Assembly: GCF_900112025.1 (NCBI RefSeq)
Contig: NZ_FOKL01000003.1
Span: forward strand, 310,001-374,000
Origin: Janthinobacterium sp. 344
GTDB taxonomy: Bacteria; Pseudomonadota; Gammaproteobacteria; Burkholderiales; Burkholderiaceae_D
Reading direction: 5' to 3'
DNA length: 64,000 nt
The notes beneath the pieces were generated by a model. That model made no database searches and had not been told where the DNA came from. It saw only the letters and a program-made list of their open reading frames with translations. A program made the translations under genes and the position numbers. Position 1 is the stretch's first letter, and each line of letters opens with the position of its first letter. Below, in pieces: positions 29,547 through 38,632 of the stretch.

Positions 29547-29636
29547 GGCTGTGTCAAACAAAAACGGGATAGACCGGCACGATTGCAATGAAGCAGTGCG
29601 CCGGAACGAAAGGACCGCGGCGCGTCGGTGTGGTGC

Positions 29637-29668
29637 TGCCGGATGGGCGACTGGCGCGCCATCCGGCA
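29637..29668. terminator. Hairpin between ybiT and nadA
   Basis: TGCCGGATGG (29637-29646) pairs with CCATCCGGCA (29659-29668) around a 12-base loop, directly after the ybiT stop on the leftward strand. There is no T-run, so it may only partly separate ybiT from the nad operon. Confidence 0.45.
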
Positions 29669-29682
29669 TATTGCCTTAGATA

Positions 29683-31281
29683 TTAATCAATACCCTGGCT
29701 CTTCAGGTAGTCTTCATAGTTGCCGCGGTAATCGACCACTTCATCTTCCTTGATCTCGATGATGCGGTTGGCCAGCGAGGACACGAATTCGCGGTCATGC
29801 GACACGAAGATCAGGGTGCCCGCGTATTTTTCCAGCGCGATGTTCAAGGATTCGATCGATTCCATGTCCATGTGGTTGGTCGGCTCATCGAGCATCAGCA
29901 CGTTGTGGCGGCCCAGCATCAGCTTGCCGTACATCATGCGGCCCTTTTCACCACCGGACAGCACCTTGACGGCCTTTTTGACATCGTCGCCGCCGAACAG
30001 CAAGCGGCCCAGGATGGAACGCACGGCCTGGTCGTCGTCGCCCTCTTTCGTCCACTGGCCGATCCAGTCGGTCAGGTTCGTATCCTTGGCGAAATCTTCC
30101 GTCGGGTCTTGCGGCATGTAGCCCACGTTGGCGTTTTCCGCCCACTTCACGCGGCCCTGGTCCGGCTGCAGGCCGGCGATATCGCCCGCGATGCAGCGCA
30201 GCATGGTGGTCTTGCCGGCGCCGTTGGCGCCGATGATGGCGATGCGTTCACCCGCCTCGACCATGATGCTGAAATTCTTGAACAGCTGGCGGTCGAAACC
30301 TTTCGAGATATTCTCGACTTCCACGGCCAGGCGGTGCAATTTCTTTTCGCCGTCGAAACGCACGAAGGGATAGGCGCGCGACGATGGCTTGATGTCGTCG
30401 ACCTTGATCTTTTCGATCTGCTTGGCGCGCGACGTGGCCTGGCGGGCCTTCGATTTGTTCGCGGCGAAGCGGCGCACGAATTCCTGCAGCTCGGCAACCT
30501 TGTCTTTCGCTTTCGCGTTGTTGGCCAGCTGCTGGTTGCGCGCCTGGGTCGAGGCGAACATGTATTCGTCGTAGTTGCCCGGATAAATCTTCAAGGTGCC
30601 GTAATCCATGTCGGCCACGTGGGTGCACACCTGGTTCAGGAAGTGGCGATCATGGGAAATGATGATCATGGTGGAGTTGCGCTCGTTGAGCACGTCTTCC
30701 AGCCAGCGAATCGTGTTGATGTCCAGGTTATTCGTCGGCTCGTCGAGCAGCAGGATGTCCGGGTTCGAGAACAGGGCCTGCGCCAGCAGCACGCGCAGCT
30801 TCCAGCCTGGCGAGACATTGCTCATCGGGCCTTGATGCAGGTCGATGGCGACACCGGCGCCCAGCAGCAGTTCGCCGGCGCGCGATTCGGCCGTGTAGCC
30901 GTCGTATTCGGAGACTTTGCCTTCCAGCTCGGCCGCCTGCATGTAGTCGTCGTCCGTCGCTTCCGGGTTCGCGTAGATGGCGTCGCGTTGCTGGATGGCG
31001 GCCCACATTTCCGTGTGGCCCATCATGACGACGTCGAGCACGCGCATGTCTTCAAACGCAAACTGGTCCTGGCGCAGCTTGCCCAGGCGCTCGTTGGTAT
31101 CGAGCATGACGTTGCCGCCGGACGGGTCCAGGTCGCCACCGAGGATCTTCATGAACGTCGACTTGCCGCAGCCGTTCGCGCCGATCAAGCCATAGCGGTT
31201 TCCGTCGCCGAACTTGACGGAGATATTCTCAAACAATGGCTTGGCGCCAAACTGCATCGTAATATTTGCGGTTGAAAGCAT
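29683..31281 (-). CDS. ybiT: ABC-F translation factor YbiT
   Basis: 532 residues, two ABC ATPase modules with no membrane part. Walker [17 protein letters not shown] and [13 protein letters not shown]; signature motifs [17 protein letters not shown] and [14 protein letters not shown]; Walker [13 protein letters not shown] and [12 protein letters not shown]. The SPGWKLR variant and the overall plan match YbiT rather than EttA or Uup. A basic linker (~240-310, rich in Lys/Arg) between modules reaches the ribosome P-site in this family. It is a soluble ribosome-associated ATPase that resolves stalled elongation. Confidence 0.94.
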   Translation of the reverse strand: MLSTANITMQFGAKPLFENISVKFGDGNRYGLIGANGCGKSTFMKILGGDLDPSGGNVMLDTNERLGKLRQDQFAFEDMRVLDVVMMGHTEMWAAIQQRDAIYANPEATDDDYMQAAELEGKVSEYDGYTAESRAGELLLGAGVAIDLHQGPMSNVSPGWKLRVLLAQALFSNPDILLLDEPTNNLDINTIRWLEDVLNERNSTMIIISHDRHFLNQVCTHVADMDYGTLKIYPGNYDEYMFASTQARNQQLANNAKAKDKVAELQEFVRRFAANKSKARQATSRAKQIEKIKVDDIKPSSRAYPFVRFDGEKKLHRLAVEVENISKGFDRQLFKNFSIMVEAGERIAIIGANGAGKTTMLRCIAGDIAGLQPDQGRVKWAENANVGYMPQDPTEDFAKDTNLTDWIGQWTKEGDDDQAVRSILGRLLFGGDDVKKAVKVLSGGEKGRMMYGKLMLGRHNVLMLDEPTNHMDMESIESLNIALEKYAGTLIFVSHDREFVSSLANRIIEIKEDEVVDYRGNYEDYLKSQGID

Positions 31282-31505
31282 GTGATATTAAGTCTTTATT
31301 CAGTTAAAACAGCTAGTTAGGTACTTTTCTCCCATTATACAGCACCCACCCTCATCCACTCTATAGTGGTCCGACAAGAGCATCTGGTGCGACAACGGCA
31401 AAATACAAGGGGCAAATAATGGCAAGAAAATATTATTGCTGAACTTCCATTTAACCGCTACGCTGCGGCGACTGCATTTTTCTCTACTCACCAGACGGGC
31501 CTCAC

Positions 31506-32045
31506 TTGAAAAAGATCACCATCGCCGCCGCCGTGGCGGCCATCGCCATCGCCGCCACCGCCTATACGTCGCCCTACTATGCCTTGCATCAGATCAAGAC
31601 CGCCGTGGCCGCGCGCGACGCCGAAGCCCTGGCCAGCCACGTGGACTTCCCCGCCCTGCGCGACAGCGTCAAGACCCAGCTGGAAGCGAATATGGCCAGC
31701 AGCATCGCGGCGGTGGCCGGCAGCGACAATCCGTTCGCCGCGCTGGGCCAGTCGATCGCCGGCGCGATGCTGGGCAAGATGGTCGATGCCATGGTCTCGC
31801 CCGCCGGCGTCGTGGCCCTGGTCAACAAGAGCGCAGTCAGCCCGCAAGCGGAGGCGGACGACGGCGCCAGCGCCGAGGGCAAGCAGACCAAGGCCGACTA
31901 TGCCGCCGGCTATGCGGGACTGAACACATTCATCGTCCGCGCGAAAGAGGGCGACAAGGAAGGCGGACTGGTCCTTCAACGCCATGGCATATGGGGCTGG
32001 AAACTGAGCGGTATCGAGTTGGCGCCGGCGGTGGCCGGGCGATAG
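31506..32045 (+). CDS. DUF2939 family protein
   Basis: 179 residues with an N-terminal membrane or signal segment. YYALHQIKTAVAARDAEALA and HVDFPALRDSVKTQL are the DUF2939 signature; GWKLSGIEL closes the domain. The region between (~60-130) is Ala-rich and variable. Its function is unknown; members are usually envelope-anchored. It is divergent from ybiT with a 224-bp gap. Confidence 0.85.
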   Translation: MKKITIAAAVAAIAIAATAYTSPYYALHQIKTAVAARDAEALASHVDFPALRDSVKTQLEANMASSIAAVAGSDNPFAALGQSIAGAMLGKMVDAMVSPAGVVALVNKSAVSPQAEADDGASAEGKQTKADYAAGYAGLNTFIVRAKEGDKEGGLVLQRHGIWGWKLSGIELAPAVAGR

Positions 32046-32165
32046 GATGGCAAGTACGCAGCGTTGCCAGGCGTGCGCCCATAGGCAAATGCGCCATTCA
32101 GTGCCAGAATGCCGGTCAGCCGTACCGTTCCCCAAGCGCTGCATGCGCAACATCACCGAGGCCCT

Positions 32166-32852
32166 ATGCTGACAAACCATATTCTGACACTGGCCACCGC
32201 CGCCCTCCTCGCCAACGCGGCCCAGGCCGCCGAGCCGCTGGTCACCAGGCAGGTCGAGCGCATGCGGGCCGCCGAGGCCCTGATGCAGGAGGAGGTATCG
32301 AAGGCGGCCAATCCGGAGGCTCCCGCGCCATTGCCCATCTCGACCGACATCTCGCTGGCCGAACTGGAGCGCCGCTGGGCCCTGACCCAGGCGCAAGCCG
32401 ATGCCAAGCACTACTCCAGCGCGACCGACTTGACCTTGCTGACCGGCATGGCGCAGCAGATCGGTTGCCACGATATTATCGGGGTGCAGCCCATGGGCTT
32501 CCCCGTGGCGCGCGAACGGCCCAGCGTGCTGAACGGTGGACACTTGCTGGCCCGATGCCCGGACCGCGCCTACCTGACGATTTCGGCCATGTCGATGGAG
32601 GGCAAGACGGGCAACAGGGTCGGCATTTCACCGCAGGCATTCAATCAGACGGTGGCCGGCAAGCCGGCGCGGCGCCTGTATTACAAGGCGCCCAGCGGAC
32701 GCCAGCAGGAAATACTGACGATCGCCGATGGCGACCTGGTCTATATGCTGGCCTACTGGTCGCTCGATGACGCGCAGCTGCCTGGCATGGCCGGTGAACG
32801 GCGGCTGGAGAAACTGACATCGCTGCCGCCGGCGCCCGCTGCGGCGCCGTGA
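32166..32852 (+). CDS. Secreted hypothetical protein
   Basis: 228 residues. A signal peptide ends AANAAQA|AEP-like at about residue 20. The mature protein starts with a charged helix (VERMRAAEALMQEEV) and has two Cys (IGCHDII, LARCPDRA) likely to form a periplasmic disulfide. I do not recognise the family. The start is the ATG 120 bp after the DUF2939 stop with GAGG ahead of it. It is convergent with the DUF3334 gene. Confidence 0.7.
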   Translation: MLTNHILTLATAALLANAAQAAEPLVTRQVERMRAAEALMQEEVSKAANPEAPAPLPISTDISLAELERRWALTQAQADAKHYSSATDLTLLTGMAQQIGCHDIIGVQPMGFPVARERPSVLNGGHLLARCPDRAYLTISAMSMEGKTGNRVGISPQAFNQTVAGKPARRLYYKAPSGRQQEILTIADGDLVYMLAYWSLDDAQLPGMAGERRLEKLTSLPPAPAAAP

Positions 32853-32860
32853 GCGATGAC

Positions 32861-32895
32861 GCCGCGCTGCCGGCCTTTCCGGCAAGCACCGCGGC
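32861..32895. terminator. Nested hairpin between convergent genes
   Basis: An inner stem TGCCGG/CCGGCA (32868-32884) lies inside a GCCGCG/CGCGGC pair (32861-32866 and 32890-32895). No T-run follows, but it lies exactly between two convergent stops and may terminate both. Confidence 0.4.
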
Positions 32896-32903
32896 ACACT
32901 GGC

Positions 32904-33596
32904 TTACATGCCGAGCGACTTGAGCAGGTCGGAGTTGTCGTCCTCGTCCGGCGCGGCCGGCGCCGGGGCGGCGGCCTGGCTGGCCTGGCTGGCGTGCTCG
33001 GTGGCCATCAGCGCATCGGTGTCGTATTCCTTGGAATCGAAATCGTGCAGCTTGATGAACTCGGTGCGGTCGATCGCCAGCTCCAGATAGAAAATGTTGT
33101 TCTTTTCCGTGTAGAACGTCACGCGGCGCATTTCCGGGCGGTCCAGCGGCGTGTCGACGCTGAGCATCACCTGCTTGTTCAGCACCAGCATCTTCGGCTG
33201 GTTCTGCGTGATATTCGTTTGCAGTTCGCGCCGCACCTTGCCCGTGAAATCGCCGACGATCTGGTTCATCAGTTCGCCCATGATGTTCGACACTTCGTCC
33301 GACGTGTAGAAGCTGGCCAGCTCCGACTTCGGCATGCCCATGTGCAGCATGTAGCGCTCGTAGATTTCCATCGCCGTATCGGCGGCGAAATTGAGCACCA
33401 CCAGGCCGGTGAAACCGCCGTCGAACATCACGAAGCAGCCGATGTCCGGCTTCAGGCCCGTCTTGGTGATGCGCTGCACCATGCCCGAATAATTCACCTT
33501 GCTTTGCGTCGCCACGTTGAGCACCCGCACGACCGAGTTACACAAACTCATCAACAAATCTTCTGTACCGTACACAACTGCCTTTTCCTGATCCAT
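32904..33596 (-). CDS. DUF3334 family protein (CheC/CheX-like fold)
   Basis: 230 residues from the ATG preceded by GAGAGG. EDLLMSLCNSVVRVL, LKPDIGCFVMFDGGFTGLVV, YTSDEVSNIMGELMNQIVG and TQNQPKMLVLNKQVM are near-invariant in the DUF3334 family. N-I-M-G-E-L-M-N-Q is reminiscent of the CheC/CheX phosphatase helix (E-x-x-N), so a link to chemotaxis or c-di-GMP signalling is possible, but this is not demonstrated. An acidic Ala/Pro tail (~195-230) follows. The chemotaxis operon lies 20 kb away. Confidence 0.85.
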   Translation of the reverse strand: MDQEKAVVYGTEDLLMSLCNSVVRVLNVATQSKVNYSGMVQRITKTGLKPDIGCFVMFDGGFTGLVVLNFAADTAMEIYERYMLHMGMPKSELASFYTSDEVSNIMGELMNQIVGDFTGKVRRELQTNITQNQPKMLVLNKQVMLSVDTPLDRPEMRRVTFYTEKNNIFYLELAIDRTEFIKLHDFDSKEYDTDALMATEHASQASQAAAPAPAAPDEDDNSDLLKSLGM

Positions 33597-33971
33597 GAAC
33601 AACCTCTCTTACTTTTTTAGATGACAGCACAGCTTCCCTGCCAGATGGTGCGTGGCGGCGATCAACTGCGCTGATCGCCGCCCTATTCCCTATTCTTACT
33701 TTTTTCTGTATAGAAATAAGTATCAGATGCGCAGAATACCCAGATGTAACATTTCCGTCCAGCCATACCTGCATTTACTTGATGATCTGTGCGGAAATGC
33801 AAAAGCGCAGGCGAAATACCCCGCGACACGGCTTGCCATGCAACATTGCGTGAAAGATCACGAACCGCGTTCGCCGCCGTGCGGCCTGGTGCGCGGCACT
33901 GGACCAGACCATGATTTATACTGCCGCGCACTAATGGCACAAACGCAATATGAATGGAGAGGCAACACACG
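33597..33971. other. Gene-free control region with an 11-bp-arm inverted repeat
   Basis: 375 bp between the divergent DUF3334 gene and the 559-residue hypothetical gene. It contains a perfect inverted repeat (GGCGGCGATCA at 33654-33664 against TGATCGCCGCC at 33672-33682, 7-base loop) and a TATACT hexamer at 33917-33922 that could be the -10 of the rightward gene. I see no gene here. Confidence 0.5.
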
Positions 33972-35651
33972 ATGAGCACACTGCAAGAACAGATAACGGC
34001 AGAAATGAGCGCGGCCATCCACGCCTGGTTTGATGAGCGTTTGCAACGCACGGACCTGCAGCAATCTGTCGACAGGACAAGCTTGCAAGTGGGCATCTTC
34101 AACGACTTCATGCTCGACTACAAGCCAGGGCGCGCCACGGCCGACGATATCGACCTGGGCCTGGACTGTGACGATGCACGTCCAACAGCGTCGGCCCGCC
34201 TCGATGATGCGCAGATGCGCGAGCTGGTCGTGCCGCAACTGGCGGCCGTGGTGCGGGCCCGGCTGGCGCCGCTGGTGGACACGCCGATGATCGATTACCG
34301 CTTCACGTGCCGCGGCAAGTTCCAGACGGCGCAGGGCAAGCTGCACGTGACCTTGCTGGAACACGTCAACGACGACAAACGCCAGGACTTGCTGGCGCGC
34401 ATACACAGCTACGTCGAGCAACGGCTCACGCACGGCAGCGCGCCGACGACACCGCTGGAAACGTTCTTCCTGGCCCGCCACCTGCTCGACGGGCTGCTGT
34501 TCCCGCAGCTCGACGCGGCATGGACCATCGCCCAGTACGAGCGCATCCAGGCCTTGAACAAGACCCAGCCCGATACCTTGGCCGAACACCGCCACGACAT
34601 CATCCGCGCCATCACGCAATGGGCGGAAAACGTTTTCCTGCCGCAGTTTTATGACCGCGCCCAGTCCGCCTACCGCGCCACGGCATACACCTTGAAGGCG
34701 GGCGCCGCGCCCGGTGCCGATGCGCAGGCGCTGCAGCCGATCGACTTGCTGCTGTACGGCGCCGTGCTGATCTTGCGCCATGACGCCAGCTATGCCAAAT
34801 CGAAGGGTCTGACATTCCTTGAAATCGCCCGCGAACTGGGCAGCGAACGGGCCGCGCGCATGCTGACCGACGGCAGCGGCACCTTCGGCGATGACGCCAT
34901 CCACTTGAAAAATGCGCAGCTGGAATGCCGCGCCAACGACGTCTTTGCGACGATCACCATCGCCATTGCCGACGAAAGCGACAGCGCATATGCGCAGGCG
35001 CTGGCGTTCATCACGCATTTGCTCGATCACGGTTTCCCGAAAAGCTACCAGATCAAGCTCAAGTCCAAGGTCAAGCAATACCTGCCCGTCAAAGGCCTGG
35101 CGAAATCCGACACGCACCGCTTCTTTGCCAACGCCCTCGCCTTCCCCGCCCTGCATGCGGCCCTGGAAACGTATGCGCGCGCCGCCATGCAGCAATATGA
35201 ATTCTATGCCGATACGGAAGGGGAAAAGAATTGCATGCCGGGCAGCTACGCCGCATTCGGGCTGGGCTTGCTGGATGCCCGCTACTTCCCGTTGATCCAG
35301 CACTATATGGCGCAGGTGGATGAAGAACACCAATCGGTGCAGGATGCCTACACGGCGGCGTTGACCGCGCAGCATGGCGTCACGCCGGACAGCATCCCCG
35401 TGCTCGTGACTTGCCTATTTGCCTGCACGGACAACGTGAAGCTCAAGATCCAGGCGGACTTCGAGGACGTGGAAAAGCTTGCATGCCTGTTGCGGCAATT
35501 GCAGGGCATGCAAGATTACCTGGTGGAGCACGTGCTGTACGCCATCTGGGGCAAGCGGGAAAAGCTGGACGCGCTGGCGCGCAAGGCGCAGGGCCGGCGC
35601 CAGGAGCTGCTGCTGGCCTTGATCGCGGCCGCCGGCAAGGCCGATACCTAA
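33972..35651 (+). CDS. Large conserved hypothetical protein (possibly DUF6138)
   Basis: 559 residues, no signal peptide and no membrane segment, so probably cytoplasmic. The middle part (about 150-220) contains ETFFLARHLLDGLLFPQLD and EHRHDIIRAITQWAENVFLP; the C-terminal part contains GEKNCMPGSYAAFGLGLLD. These resemble my recollection of the DUF6138 family, but I cannot confirm that by search. No enzymatic motif is seen. The ribosome site GGAGAGG lies ten bases ahead. It is flanked by unrelated small genes. Confidence 0.6.
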   Translation: MSTLQEQITAEMSAAIHAWFDERLQRTDLQQSVDRTSLQVGIFNDFMLDYKPGRATADDIDLGLDCDDARPTASARLDDAQMRELVVPQLAAVVRARLAPLVDTPMIDYRFTCRGKFQTAQGKLHVTLLEHVNDDKRQDLLARIHSYVEQRLTHGSAPTTPLETFFLARHLLDGLLFPQLDAAWTIAQYERIQALNKTQPDTLAEHRHDIIRAITQWAENVFLPQFYDRAQSAYRATAYTLKAGAAPGADAQALQPIDLLLYGAVLILRHDASYAKSKGLTFLEIARELGSERAARMLTDGSGTFGDDAIHLKNAQLECRANDVFATITIAIADESDSAYAQALAFITHLLDHGFPKSYQIKLKSKVKQYLPVKGLAKSDTHRFFANALAFPALHAALETYARAAMQQYEFYADTEGEKNCMPGSYAAFGLGLLDARYFPLIQHYMAQVDEEHQSVQDAYTAALTAQHGVTPDSIPVLVTCLFACTDNVKLKIQADFEDVEKLACLLRQLQGMQDYLVEHVLYAIWGKREKLDALARKAQGRRQELLLALIAAAGKADT

Positions 35652-35748
35652 TGTGCGCAACGTTATGACTTTCACCATATACAATGCGCTGCGCCAGAGT
35701 TGCCGTAAGGCATTTCTGGCGTCTGATATTGAATCGTGGAGAAAACCT

Positions 35749-36438
35749 ATGCAACAAATGAAACCCTACCCGCTTGCCACCCTGCTGGCCGCCGCCCTCG
35801 CCACCGCCGCGCTGATGCAGCCCGCCGTGGCAGCCGAGTCCGCCGCCATCGACCTGGCCCCGGTCGAGGTGGCCGATCTGTACATCAAGACCGTCATCAA
35901 CCAGGATGAGGCGAGCGTCGCCAAGCTCAACGCCTATCTGCGCCCCACGCGGGTGGCAGGCCACCAGCCTGCAGAGTACGCGTCATACAGCGCGCTGCAG
36001 GACACCACGGCGAAATTCCCGAAAGAGACGGGCAAGCTGATCGCCGACCTGTTCCCCGCCAGCATGCGCGCGGCAGTGACGCCGGCCGCCGAGTTGCTGG
36101 CCGCAAATGTCATCGCCGCCAAGAACGGCGCCGCCTGCAAGGCCACCAAGGCTGACCCGGTGACGGTGGAAAACGGCATGCAGACAGCCGTCGTCAGCTT
36201 CGAATGCGAGCTGGTCAAAGTCCCCGTCGCCTGGGCGCCTGCGGCTCAGCAACTGGCGAAAAGTGCTTGCAAGGTGGACCAATGCGTGGCCGGCCTGCAA
36301 AAAATCGCCGCCACGTATGCGACGTCGCCGAAACAGGCCTGGCGCGCCGTGTTTGCCGTCAGCCGCGAAAAAGATACGGAAGCGTGGCGCAATGACTTTG
36401 CGCGCGAAACGTTCGACGAAATCTGGGAATACCTGTAA
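35749..36438 (+). CDS. Secreted hypothetical protein
   Basis: 229 residues, signal peptide cleaved after AVAA (~residue 26). The mature part begins AESAAIDLAPVEVADLYIKT and has four Cys (ACKAT, FECEL, ACKVDQC) able to form two disulfides in the periplasm. No family recognised. The start at 35749 has GGAGA upstream; a second ATG three codons later is possible. A cytoplasmic small protein gene follows 25 bp after its stop, possibly in the same operon. Confidence 0.65.
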   Translation: MQQMKPYPLATLLAAALATAALMQPAVAAESAAIDLAPVEVADLYIKTVINQDEASVAKLNAYLRPTRVAGHQPAEYASYSALQDTTAKFPKETGKLIADLFPASMRAAVTPAAELLAANVIAAKNGAACKATKADPVTVENGMQTAVVSFECELVKVPVAWAPAAQQLAKSACKVDQCVAGLQKIAATYATSPKQAWRAVFAVSREKDTEAWRNDFARETFDEIWEYL

Positions 36439-36463
36439 TTCTGGCCTCGTTGAGAATGACTGG

Positions 36464-36796
36464 ATGAACAAATTGACGCCGACTCCGGTAGCACAGCCCG
36501 CAGGCCTGGCCTTGCTGCGCCTGCTCGATCGCGACCATGTGGACGGCGCAGTGGTCAGCCAGGCATTGGCGCAAGACCTGGCCAGCCTGCACGGCAAGCA
36601 ACTGCTGGCGCTGCTGCGCAGGCTGCGCGCCGCGCAATCGAACCAGCAGCATTATGCGGGTGCCAGCCCGGCGCAGGCGCAGCAGCAGTTCGGCGCCGCC
36701 ATCGCCGCCGTCAAGGCGGAACTGGCCACGCGCCCGCACATCCTCAACAAACCGGAAGCGAGGGCCCTGCGCCAGGCGGCGGCGAAAAAGCGTTAA
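36464..36796 (+). CDS. Small hypothetical protein
   Basis: 110 residues, helical and basic (LLALLRRLRAAQSNQQH, ending AAKKR), no signal peptide. Unrecognised. It follows the secreted protein gene by 25 bp and probably shares its transcript. No clear Shine-Dalgarno is present, which suits translational coupling or a weakly expressed gene. Confidence 0.5.
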   Translation: MNKLTPTPVAQPAGLALLRLLDRDHVDGAVVSQALAQDLASLHGKQLLALLRRLRAAQSNQQHYAGASPAQAQQQFGAAIAAVKAELATRPHILNKPEARALRQAAAKKR

Positions 36797-36930
36797 TCGG
36801 GGCGCTAATCGGGGCGCAAGCGACGCACGCAGGCGCGGCGTCAGGCAGCCACCCTGCGGTGCGCGGTGGCGCGCCGTCGCCCTCCTATAATCAGGGCACT
36901 ACCGTGTTTGTGCCAATGAAAGGATTCTCC

Positions 36931-37572
36931 ATGCCCACGCCGCTTTTCCGCCACCTGTTGACCTTTGCCGTGCTCGCCGCAAGCAGCCTGGCCGGCCTGC
37001 CAGCCGCCAGCGCCCAGCCAATCGGCCCCATCGATGCGCGCGCCGTGTGGCAGGAACGCCCGCTGTCGGCCTGCCGCAGCGACACCTCCGCCACCGCGCC
37101 CGACGTCTGCCTGCTGCGCACCATGCAGCGCTCCGGTGCCCGTCCACAAGCTGTCGCCGCCGCCAGAATGCTCATCCAGGCGAACAAGCCCGGCTTCATT
37201 TCCGCCTGGCGTCCGCTGGGCAAGGCGGCGCTGGCCACCGTCACCTATCCTTTCCGTGCCAACACGAATGAAGGCACTCTGCTGATCGGCAGCGACGGGG
37301 CCGCCATCGACGTCGACGAGGGGTCCGTGCGCGAGGAAGACCGCGCCACGCCCGCCTGGCGCGCCTTTGCCGCCGCCCATCCCGATGCCATGCCGTTCGC
37401 GCCCGCTGACTTCGTTGGCATGACGGCCACCGGGGATGGCGGCCACAGCGTGCTGTTTTCCACCCCCATGAAGACGTGCCACGCCTGCGCCGACGATGGC
37501 GCCCTGCTGGTCGCGTACGCCATCGACAAGGACGGCGTGGTGCGCGAACGAAAACTATTGGCGATCAAGTAA
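36931..37572 (+). CDS. Secreted hypothetical protein
   Basis: 213 residues from the ATG seven bases after AAAGGA; an ATG five codons earlier lacks a ribosome site. Signal peptide ends about PAASA. The mature protein contains GDGGHSVLFSTPMKTCHACA with a CxxC near the C-terminus, which could be a disulfide or metal site. No family recognised. It sits in a run of secreted proteins (35.7-38.5 kb). Confidence 0.65.
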   Translation: MPTPLFRHLLTFAVLAASSLAGLPAASAQPIGPIDARAVWQERPLSACRSDTSATAPDVCLLRTMQRSGARPQAVAAARMLIQANKPGFISAWRPLGKAALATVTYPFRANTNEGTLLIGSDGAAIDVDEGSVREEDRATPAWRAFAAAHPDAMPFAPADFVGMTATGDGGHSVLFSTPMKTCHACADDGALLVAYAIDKDGVVRERKLLAIK

Positions 37573-37659
37573 TACTGTGTCAAAGATAAGTTAAAATTGC
37601 CGGATGGCATGTCTATACGAGTCGCACGCCATCGATCCATTTACTTATCACAGGAAAAC

Positions 37660-38523
37660 ATGCGCCATACACGTTTCGCACTGCACCTTGCCGCCGCCCT
37701 GCTGTTCACCGCCAGCGGCGCCTTCCAGCTTGCCAGCGCCGCGCCCGCCACCGCCAGCGCGGCCACGCCCCTCGTCATCGGCGAAAGCTTTACCATCGAT
37801 TCGCAGGCGCTGAAGGAAAAGCGCCACATCAATGTCTACGTGGCGCGCGCCTGGGATACCCCGCCAGACGCCCCGCTGCCCGTGCTGTACATGCCGGACG
37901 GCGGCGTGGCCGAAGACTTTCTGCATGTGGCCGGCCTGCTGCAAGTGTCGGTGGCGAATGGCACGATGCGTCCCTTCATGCTGGTCGGCATGCAAAATAC
38001 GCAGCGCCGGCGCGACTTGACGGGCCCGACCGAGAATGCGGAAGACCGCAAGATCGCCCCCGTGGTCAGCGGCGCGCCCGCCTACCGCAACTTCATCCGC
38101 GATGAACTGATGCCGGAAGTCAACCGCCGCTACCGCACGACGGGCGAGACGGCCATTGTCGGCGAATCGCTGGGCGGCCTGTTCGTGGTGGAAACCTATC
38201 TGCTGGAACCACAATTGTTCGACCACTACCTGGCCTTCGACCCCAGCCTGTGGTGGAACCATGGCGCCCTGCCGCGCCAGGCGGCAGCGCTGCTGGCCAA
38301 GGGCAAGCCGGGCAAGCACAGCCTGTATCTGGCGTCCAGCAGCGAAGCGGGCATCGCCGTCGAAGTGCAGCGCCTGGCCGACGTCCTGCAACAGCAGGCG
38401 CCAGCAGGCTTGCAGTGGCATGTGGAAAAGCTGCCGGAAGAAACCCATGGCACGATCTACCATCCGGCGGCATTGAAAGCGTTCCGCGCCGTGTTCAAGC
38501 CGCAGGCGCCGGCGAAGCCGTAA
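37660..38523 (+). CDS. Secreted esterase of the D/Fes type (alpha/beta hydrolase)
   Basis: 287 residues, start after CAGGAAAA, signal peptide ending about LASAA. The esterase D/enterochelin-esterase fold shows VLYMPDGGVAEDF, RNFIRDELMPEVNRRYR, the nucleophile elbow IVGESLGGLFVVE, FDPSLWWN and the catalytic His in EETHGTIYHP. It should hydrolyse an ester in the periplasm or outside, perhaps a siderophore-like or acylated substrate. All catalytic residues are intact, in contrast to the lipoprotein at 3537. A terminator follows. Confidence 0.88.
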   Translation: MRHTRFALHLAAALLFTASGAFQLASAAPATASAATPLVIGESFTIDSQALKEKRHINVYVARAWDTPPDAPLPVLYMPDGGVAEDFLHVAGLLQVSVANGTMRPFMLVGMQNTQRRRDLTGPTENAEDRKIAPVVSGAPAYRNFIRDELMPEVNRRYRTTGETAIVGESLGGLFVVETYLLEPQLFDHYLAFDPSLWWNHGALPRQAAALLAKGKPGKHSLYLASSSEAGIAVEVQRLADVLQQQAPAGLQWHVEKLPEETHGTIYHPAALKAFRAVFKPQAPAKP

Positions 38524-38582
38524 AACATGGACAAACTGTAATCCTGTGCGAGGGTCGCGCACGGGAGCCGGCAGGTAAAATC

Positions 38583-38609
38583 GGCTGCCCTTTTCGGCAG
38601 CCTTTTTTT
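38583..38609 (+). terminator. Rho-independent terminator of the esterase gene
   Basis: GGCTGCC and GGCAGCC form a 7-bp stem around a 6-base loop followed by seven T, 59 bp after the stop and 23 bp before uppP. Confidence 0.85.
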
Positions 38610-38632
38610 GCCCACCTGAGTCCAGATCCCCC

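Noticed and set aside
35653..35748. N-terminal extension of the secreted protein gene at 35749
   Set aside because: The extra residues would hide the signal peptide, and the ATG at 35749 has a suitable ribosome site.
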